From contig JBOFCO010000122.1 in NCBI GenBank assembly GCA_051646105.1, positions 1 to 9,809 on the forward strand: a DNA stretch of 9,809 bases, read 5' to 3'. Shown here one piece after another: positions 5,302 to 9,809 of this stretch (position 1 is the stretch's first letter; the number at the start of each line of letters is the position of its first letter). The notes under the pieces were generated by a model. The model saw only the letters and a program-made list of their open reading frames with translations, was not told where the DNA came from and made no database searches. This DNA comes from JBOFCO01 sp051646105 (lineage in GTDB: Bacteria; Pseudomonadota; Alphaproteobacteria; Rhodobacterales; Rhodobacteraceae). A program made the position numbers and the translations under genes.

Positions 5302-6854
5302 TCGGATAACAGTCCGCCGCTCGGGATTGCGCCGCGCTGGATAAGCGATTCCAGCAGCCCGATGGGGGCTTGGGGGACTTGACCTGCATTGGTCGCGCCG
5401 CCCGCAGCAATAAGTCCGCGCGCGCGCTCCGCAGCAGCCCGCTTAGCTGCGTTGGCACCCGCCTTGGCCACCGTGCCGACGGCGGGGAACAGAAGACCCC
5501 CGACAGGCCCAAGCGTTGCGCCGCCAGCGAGGCCGCCAACCATTGCACCAAGCCCGTTGGACTGGCGGTTTAGGCCAATTCCCATTTTCCCGACCTGCCG
5601 CATCAGGTTTCCGAACGGCGATCCGCGCACAACGGCCTTCATTGCCTTGATTTCCGCTTCCGAAAAGCCGCGCAACGTCTTCGGGCTGTTGAGAATTGCC
5701 CGGAACTCGATCACAAGGCCATTTTCAAACCCTGACGCGGCGTTTTCGGCCTTCTCGAATGCCTTGTTGACCATTTCGGACCGGCGCAGGCGACCCCACA
5801 TCGCGCGGGCTTCTGAAATGTCCTTTCCAAGCTTCGGATCCACGTTGTCGATGAAATCATCAATCGATTCCACCATTTCGGTCCCGATCTTCGCCACACG
5901 CGGCTTGGTGATGTCGTCGGCGGCCATGCCAGCGACGTTGCGCAAGGTGTCCAGTTCGCGGAACGTGATGTTCGGGTCCGCAGACGCCGCTGCTTTGGCC
6001 ATCCGATCCGCCGCAGCATTGGCTGCGGGCGTGACCATAGGGTCCATACCGAGGCGTTCGGCCCGCGCCACGGCGGTCTGTGCCGTATTGGCGAAATCCT
6101 GTCGTGGCAATACGGCGTTGTCAGCAGACTGGAACAACGCTGACGCTTGCGCCCGCAGATCGTCCATTGACGGCGCGGCCTTGGCGGCCGCCTTTACCGC
6201 CCTGTTGTCCATGATGCCTTGCAGCCCGCGCTTGACGCCAGCGCCGACAACGGGGGCCATGCCCCCAATTGCCGCCGACAGGAGGCCGGAATTGACAGCA
6301 TTGCCGACGCGGCCTTCGCCCTCACCGGCCCCGAAGCCATAGACCCCGCCAAGGATACCCGAGGTAATCCCTGCCTTGCCTGCCCGCATTGGCAGGGAGC
6401 CCGAACCAGCCGCACCAAGGGGCAATGCCAGCGCGCTGCCAATCTCACCGCCATATGCAGCAATCGGGTGTTGTTCGCGCGCCAGATCGATAGCCCCGCG
6501 CACCTTACCCAAGGCTTCGTCATAGGTGATGTTCGGCGAAAGAGCGGCGAGGCCCGCCGATACCTCGTCGCCAAATCCCAACATCGCGCCTTGCCCCATA
6601 CCCAGAGCGGCGGAAAGCGCAGGCCCAATGTCGCCAAGTGTAGCGCGGGCGGCAAACTTGCGATCCTCGCGCGCCATGTCTTCCGACACTTCGCCGCGCG
6701 GCAAGGTTCCGGCCTTGGCGGCGTCCACAATGGCCTTGCGGTCTGTCGTTGGCCTTGCCGCTTTCGCCATTTCGGCCAAACGCTTGGCGGCGGACGTATC
6801 GCCAGCGTCGTGCGCGCGGCGCAGTGCCTTCATGATTTCATCGTAGGTGGCCAC
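5286..6854 (-). CDS. Probable internal virion / DNA-ejection protein (522 aa)
   Basis: The N-terminus MATYDEIMKALRRAHDAGDT with AAKRLAEMAKAA (residues 1-33) is a helix pair I have seen at the start of large phage structural proteins in Alphaproteobacteria. Next comes GMGQGAMLGFGDEVSAGLAA (85-104), then YDEALGKVRGAIDLAREQHP (111-130) and YGGEIGSALALPLGAAGSG (134-152), a typical order for that family. Residues 140-215 and 434-465 are Gly/Ala-rich and hydrophobic, suited to membrane insertion during DNA transfer. Residues 225-430 are helical and charged. The C-terminus (466-490) is Ala/Arg-rich. The start is a GTG that shares a base with the TAG of the preceding gene, implying coupled translation. 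A role like P22 gp16/gp20 or T7 gp16 is inferred from composition and position. No lytic transglycosylase motif is seen. Confidence 0.85.
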   Translation of the reverse strand: MATYDEIMKALRRAHDAGDTSAAKRLAEMAKAARPTTDRKAIVDAAKAGTLPRGEVSEDMAREDRKFAARATLGDIGPALSAALGMGQGAMLGFGDEVSAGLAALSPNITYDEALGKVRGAIDLAREQHPIAAYGGEIGSALALPLGAAGSGSLPMRAGKAGITSGILGGVYGFGAGEGEGRVGNAVNSGLLSAAIGGMAPVVGAGVKRGLQGIMDNRAVKAAAKAAPSMDDLRAQASALFQSADNAVLPRQDFANTAQTAVARAERLGMDPMVTPAANAAADRMAKAAASADPNITFRELDTLRNVAGMAADDITKPRVAKIGTEMVESIDDFIDNVDPKLGKDISEARAMWGRLRRSEMVNKAFEKAENAASGFENGLVIEFRAILNSPKTLRGFSEAEIKAMKAVVRGSPFGNLMRQVGKMGIGLNRQSNGLGAMVGGLAGGATLGPVGGLLFPAVGTVAKAGANAAKRAAAERARGLIAAGGATNAGQVPQAPIGLLESLIQRGAIPSGGLLSDYLTP

Positions 6855-7969
6855 TATTCGCCCCCGTAGAGCTTGAGAAGGTCATCGTCCGATATGGCTT
6901 CAGGATTTGCCGACTTTGGCGTTTCCGCCGCCTCGTCCACACGCCGTGCCGCTTCGACCAGCGCCCTTTCGGTATCCACGACCTGACGCTCACTCATTCC
7001 GCTTTCCAGCGCAGCAATGGCGCGGGCGCGTGACGCCTTCTTGGCCTCTAGAACCGCAGGACCATCCCCAGGCTGCGGGAGGTAGGTCTTGCCGTAGAGG
7101 TTTTGTTCGTCAGGCGTAATGGCCGCGCCCGTGTCCTTGCGCAGGATGGCTTGAAGGAATTCATCACCCGCTTGCTTCGCGACCTGAAATTCAGACGATT
7201 GGCCCGCCCGCAGAACCCCGGTCGGATCGTATTCCAGCGCACGGTTGCCGACGCTCGTCAGTTGGTCAGCCACGGGGTCCAGTATCTGAAGGGCACCCTT
7301 GGCGCGCGTGGCAAAGACGTTATCCTTGCTTTGGGCTTCGGTGTAAGCCTTCATCGTGCCAGCGCCGCCACGGATCACAATGGGCTTGCCATCCGCGCCC
7401 ATAATGACTTCTTCCTGCATTGCCCCCTGCCCAACCGGAGTGGGCGGGTCGGTGGACAGGTCGTAAAGCGTGGCCCCCACAACGCGGTAGCGATCAGGAT
7501 CAAGCCCTTCGGCTTCTTCACCGGGCAATGCGGGCTTCATTTCGCCCGATACGGGGTCAAACGTATAGACCGCGCCGTCCGCGCCGGTCACCGTTTGCAA
7601 CTTCACAGGCTCGTTCCCACCCGCATACATCACTTCGCCCGTGATCGGGTTGACCAGGTTGCCCCCGACCGCAACGCCCTTCACCGGCTCCGGCGTAGCA
7701 AAGGCGTTTTCCATGATGATCTGCGTTGCCATCTGCTCAGGCATGGCTGCGAGAACGGCGCGCTGTTCCGGCGTAAACCGATCCATCAGGCCGGGAACAT
7801 CCATGACCTTGCGCATTTGCTCGGCCTGCTTGCGCTTTTCCATCGCGTCGTAAACCGGAGACAGATTGACGGTTTGGCCCGCGTCGAGTTGCGACAGGCC
7901 GAGGCCGATCCCCTGAAACGCGGCAGCACGTTCCGGCGTCATCCATCCGCTATCGAAAATGCCCATCAC
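6854..7969 (-). CDS. Phage internal/structural protein with GAAITPDE-PQPGD signature (371 aa)
   Basis: The N-terminal third is helical (WMTPERAAAFQGIGLGLSQL; then MEKRKQAEQMRKVM and FTPEQRAVLAAMPEQMA). The middle (100-205) is beta-rich with GADGAVYTFDPVSGEM- and LYDLSTDPPTPVG-like segments. Residues 255-320 hold the best landmark: FLQAILRKDTGAAITPDEQN (271-290), then YLPQPGDGP (296-304) and a helix of Ala/Lys/Arg. I recognise this signature from uncharacterised phage structural proteins of alphaproteobacterial phages and prophages. It ends DDDLLKLYGGE. The start may be GTG 7969 (GTGA overlap with the upstream stop) or ATG 7966 (TGATG), differing by one residue. Its place between the S74-domain protein and the ejection protein suggests an internal virion (T7 gp15-like) component, by inference. 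Confidence 0.8.
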   Translation of the reverse strand: MMGIFDSGWMTPERAAAFQGIGLGLSQLDAGQTVNLSPVYDAMEKRKQAEQMRKVMDVPGLMDRFTPEQRAVLAAMPEQMATQIIMENAFATPEPVKGVAVGGNLVNPITGEVMYAGGNEPVKLQTVTGADGAVYTFDPVSGEMKPALPGEEAEGLDPDRYRVVGATLYDLSTDPPTPVGQGAMQEEVIMGADGKPIVIRGGAGTMKAYTEAQSKDNVFATRAKGALQILDPVADQLTSVGNRALEYDPTGVLRAGQSSEFQVAKQAGDEFLQAILRKDTGAAITPDEQNLYGKTYLPQPGDGPAVLEAKKASRARAIAALESGMSERQVVDTERALVEAARRVDEAAETPKSANPEAISDDDLLKLYGGE

Positions 7970-8889
7970 AGCGCCCCGTAATCAACCGCCAGAAGCCCGC
8001 CAAGGTCGCGCACGGCATGGGGTTTGGTTTGTGCAATCTCTTGCGCCATGACCCCCATGTGGGTCGTATTGCCGCCCTTGTATTTGTAGGTGTAGACGCC
8101 TTCGCCATCGTCGGTCGTGCCGACACGCTTGATGTCCGTCTTTGCGCGCGCATCAGACAGGCCCATCAGGAGCGGGAGCGCCTGTAGGCCCATGCCGAGA
8201 ATGCCCATCATGCCGGTATTTTGCCTGCCGGTCTGCGATCCGTAGGGCGAAGCGACACCGGAAATCAGGGACATGTAGTCCTTCAGCGCGTTCGACGGGG
8301 CTTGCTGGCGCTGCTGATCGCGGATGATGTTCGCATTGATGACATTCTGCGCGTGTTCTTGCTGTCCAAGTCCGATATTGCGCACCGCCCCGGCATTGCC
8401 CAGAAGCGCCGCATTCATGCCCGGCATCATGCCAGCCGCTTGCATCGCCCGGTTTTGCCCGGCCTGATACATCTGGTTACGCACATCCGCCACGCCCGCC
8501 GAAACGCCCTCGGTAAGGTTTTGCGCGTGAAGATCTGATCCGGTCATGCCAGAACCGGCAAACGACGAATTGATCCCCGGCATGATGTCGGCAATCGTGT
8601 TCTGGACCAGTTGTCTTGTCGCGCCGCTCGTCGTCGCCGGGTTCATCGCGCGATTGAGCGATCCGATGGCCCCGCCAAGGATGCCATTGCCACGGTTTGC
8701 CGCCGCGACTGTCATTCGGTCGCCTTGCTGCATCGTGTTGTTGTAGCCCGCGACCATCGGACCGGCGTAGGGGTTAACCTGGAACCCGCCAGCGCTGTAA
8801 AGGTCAGCCGCATCCTGCATCCCGCCCTCAAGGAAGGGTTGCGCGACCGACCACGGTTCCATGACCTGCTTGGTTGATCCCTTTGGCAT
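7966..8889 (-). CDS. Internal virion-type protein with C-terminal S74-like chaperone domain (307 aa)
   Basis: Residues 1-225 are rich in Ala, Gly, Asn, Gln and Met with long helical stretches (FLEGGMQDAADLY, MYQAGQNRAMQAAGMMPGMN, ANIIRDQQRQQAP), the composition of phage internal/ejection proteins such as T7 gp14. A hydrophobic segment follows (GMMGILGMGLQALPLLMGL, 226-244). The last 63 residues begin SDARAKTDIKRVG (245-257) and contain YTYKYKGG and HMGVMAQEIAQTKPHAV (277-293), the hallmarks of the Peptidase_S74 intramolecular chaperone domain. Ser245 and Lys250 have the spacing of the self-cleaving Ser-Lys pair of that family. The domain is shorter than the full S74 domain of tailspikes. It overlaps the GNAT-like gene upstream by one base (TGATG). 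Assembly role inferred; self-cleavage is untested. Confidence 0.85.
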   Translation of the reverse strand: MPKGSTKQVMEPWSVAQPFLEGGMQDAADLYSAGGFQVNPYAGPMVAGYNNTMQQGDRMTVAAANRGNGILGGAIGSLNRAMNPATTSGATRQLVQNTIADIMPGINSSFAGSGMTGSDLHAQNLTEGVSAGVADVRNQMYQAGQNRAMQAAGMMPGMNAALLGNAGAVRNIGLGQQEHAQNVINANIIRDQQRQQAPSNALKDYMSLISGVASPYGSQTGRQNTGMMGILGMGLQALPLLMGLSDARAKTDIKRVGTTDDGEGVYTYKYKGGNTTHMGVMAQEIAQTKPHAVRDLGGLLAVDYGAL

Positions 8890-9266
8890 CAGTCCAGCCT
8901 CTTCTCAAGAATGACGTGCGTTTTCTTCATGTCCGTCAGAACCCGTTCCCAGCCCGGTCGGCAGTAAGCCCCGATCCGCTTTGCCCCAAGATCGCGCGCC
9001 CAGGCTTCGATTACGCCAAACAGGTGCAGCCACGACTTGTAGTCCACCCCGGCGCAATGCGTCAGAAACACCGTGTTGAGCCGGTCCTGCATGACTTCCG
9101 TCAGGACAACGACTTGCCCCGGTATGGTCCACAGTTGCCGCCGCTTTGCCCGCAGGTCGGCGATCAGGTCATCTACCGTTTGCGCCCCATCGACCGTAAA
9201 AGGTGTCAGGTCGATCTGAGGCAGCCACTCATCCAGTTCCGCCGTTGGAACGGGGCGCAGCGTCAC
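8889..9266 (-). CDS. GNAT-fold-like phage protein (T7 gp13-like position, 125 aa)
   Basis: The C-terminal 40 residues read as the last part of a GNAT acetyltransferase fold: a helix FGVIEAWARDLGAKRIGAY (83-101), then CRPGWERVLTDMKKTHVILE (102-121) ending in the final strand. The N-terminal half (ELDEWLPQIDLTPFTVDGAQ; a helix VDDLIADLRAKRRQLW; a strand QVVVLTE) fits the first half of the fold. The acetyl-CoA binding R/Q-x-x-G-x-G/A loop is not evident, so enzymatic activity is doubtful. Small GNAT-like proteins are known at the start of podovirus internal-protein clusters (T7 gp13), and the gene sits in that place here, just before the S74-domain protein. The start is a GTG in a GTGA overlap with the upstream stop. 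A true acetyltransferase remains an alternative. Confidence 0.75.
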   Translation of the reverse strand: MTLRPVPTAELDEWLPQIDLTPFTVDGAQTVDDLIADLRAKRRQLWTIPGQVVVLTEVMQDRLNTVFLTHCAGVDYKSWLHLFGVIEAWARDLGAKRIGAYCRPGWERVLTDMKKTHVILEKRLD

Positions 9267-9652
9267 AGTATTTCTTCCCCCGTTCCGTGCACCACAAGGG
9301 CGCTTCCGGTGCCGCTATAGACCTTCAGGGTCGTTCCGCCTTCATAGGCCCCGCCAAGATATTCCGTCAGGTTAGCCGCAGAGTTGGCCGGGACGCTGAC
9401 CGCTAGCAATTCCGCATTGCCGTTGCCAATTGCCCCACCAGACGGGATGGAATGCAGCGAAAACGTCGCGGCGGAACCCGTCACATTGACCACGGCAAGC
9501 CGCGTTACCTGCAAGACCGTTTCATCCCGCACCGTGTAGAACGTTTGCGCCGTCCCTGACGTTGTGGCCGTAATCAGCAAGTGCGGCAGCGGAATCGTCC
9601 TGCGGCCTACGATTGTGTAGTCGTCCTTGACGCGGACTTTGCTTTCGCTCAT
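9263..9652 (-). CDS. Small beta-rich phage structural protein (129 aa)
   Basis: After a charged N-terminus (MSESKVRVKDDYTIVGRRTI) the chain is a run of alternating short strands: HLLITATTSGTAQTFYTV, VLQVTRLAVVNVTGSAATFS, LLAVSVPANSAANLTEYLGG and TTLKVYSGTGSALVVHGTGE. This suggests a single beta-sandwich, as in phage decoration, neck or tail-tube-associated proteins. No catalytic motif, signal peptide or membrane segment is seen. The ATG overlaps the stop of the upstream gene (ATGA) and its own stop overlaps the start of the GNAT-like gene (GTGA), so it sits in the coupled late operon. I do not recognise a named family. A virion role is inferred from the neighbours. Confidence 0.8.
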   Translation of the reverse strand: MSESKVRVKDDYTIVGRRTIPLPHLLITATTSGTAQTFYTVRDETVLQVTRLAVVNVTGSAATFSLHSIPSGGAIGNGNAELLAVSVPANSAANLTEYLGGAYEGGTTLKVYSGTGSALVVHGTGEEIL

Positions 9653-9809
9653 GTCGCCCCGCTGTCCGCACCTTCAAGCTGGAACCCGTAGGCATCACGC
9701 CAGTTCGCCCCAGCCGGGATGTTGATTTTCACGGAAAAATAACGGGCATCGAAGTTCACGCCCGCAAACCCGACAGGACCAGTCGGCATATCCGTCGTCG
9801 AGACGATCA
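9649..9809 (-). CDS. Beta-rich virion protein, C-terminal 52 residues only
   Basis: The frame is open from the window edge to a TGA at 9651-9649 that overlaps the next start (ATGA). The visible residues include MPTGPVGFAGVNFDARYFSV, then KINIPAGANWRDAYGFQLEG and the end ADSGAT. The pattern RYFSVKINIPAG followed by GFQLEG is like the last strands of beta-rich tail-tube or stabilisation proteins encoded just before the internal proteins in podoviruses, but with so little sequence the family is a guess. The N-terminal part lies outside the window. Confidence 0.65.
   Translation of the reverse strand, partial: IVSTTDMPTGPVGFAGVNFDARYFSVKINIPAGANWRDAYGFQLEGADSGAT

Noticed and set aside
5389..6342. 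Long plus-strand open frame of 317 codons
   Set aside because: It is antisense to the 522-residue ejection protein, whose conserved motifs and coupled start are convincing. The plus frame is Ala/Arg/Pro/Ser-rich without any domain, as expected of a shadow frame in high-GC DNA.
7103..7981. Plus-strand open frame of 292 codons
   Set aside because: Antisense to the 371-residue protein. Its product is Arg/His-rich, with no recognisable motif and no ribosome site.

Overview
The window is one continuous stretch of the late structural region of a tailed phage or prophage. It covers the internal/ejection proteins, a lysis-type peptidase and the tail-fibre genes. Every gene but one lies on the minus strand, so the biological reading order runs from base 9809 down to base 1. 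No bacterial housekeeping gene, integrase, attachment site, RNA gene or CRISPR array was seen. The high GC content, GC-rich third codon positions and resemblance of the two large proteins to families I know from phages of Alphaproteobacteria suggest an alphaproteobacterial host, perhaps Rhodobacterales. This is inference, as is the podovirus-like (T7/P22-type) assignment, which rests on gene order.

Layout in reading order. (1) 9809-6854: the 3' end of a beta-rich virion protein, a 129-residue beta-rich small protein, a 125-residue protein with a GNAT-like C-terminus (T7 gp13-like position), a 307-residue protein ending in a short S74-type chaperone domain, and a 371-residue protein with an LRKDTGAAITPDE / PQPGD signature. 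(2) 6854-5286: a 522-residue Ala/Gly-rich protein with hydrophobic segments, probably a DNA-ejection/internal virion protein. These genes overlap by 1 to 4 bases (ATGA, GTGA, TGATG, TAGTG) and look translationally coupled.

(3) 5285-4433: a 211-base gap in the minus-strand genes, then an M15 (VanY-type) peptidase, the probable endolysin or virion lysin. The gap is filled by a 60-residue, two-helix membrane protein on the PLUS strand. It runs convergently into the ejection-protein gene and has hairpins at its start. It is the one strand switch in the window and a holin or regulator candidate.

(4) 4425-1: the adhesion module. It holds a short tail fibre with the familiar SINDAIRQLMAD-like N-terminus, a 105-residue tail-fibre-associated protein, two tandem paralogous tail proteins (241 and 378 residues) sharing a C-terminal domain of about 220 residues, a 61-residue protein, and a large protein cut by the window edge that carries a Big_5-like Ig domain and then the start of a parallel beta-helix (tailspike-like). 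The modules are reused between neighbours: the C-terminal domain is shared by the two paralogues, the Ig-like domain by the second paralogue and the tailspike, and a short linker by the second paralogue and the 61-residue protein. This suggests a receptor-binding region built by duplication and shuffling.
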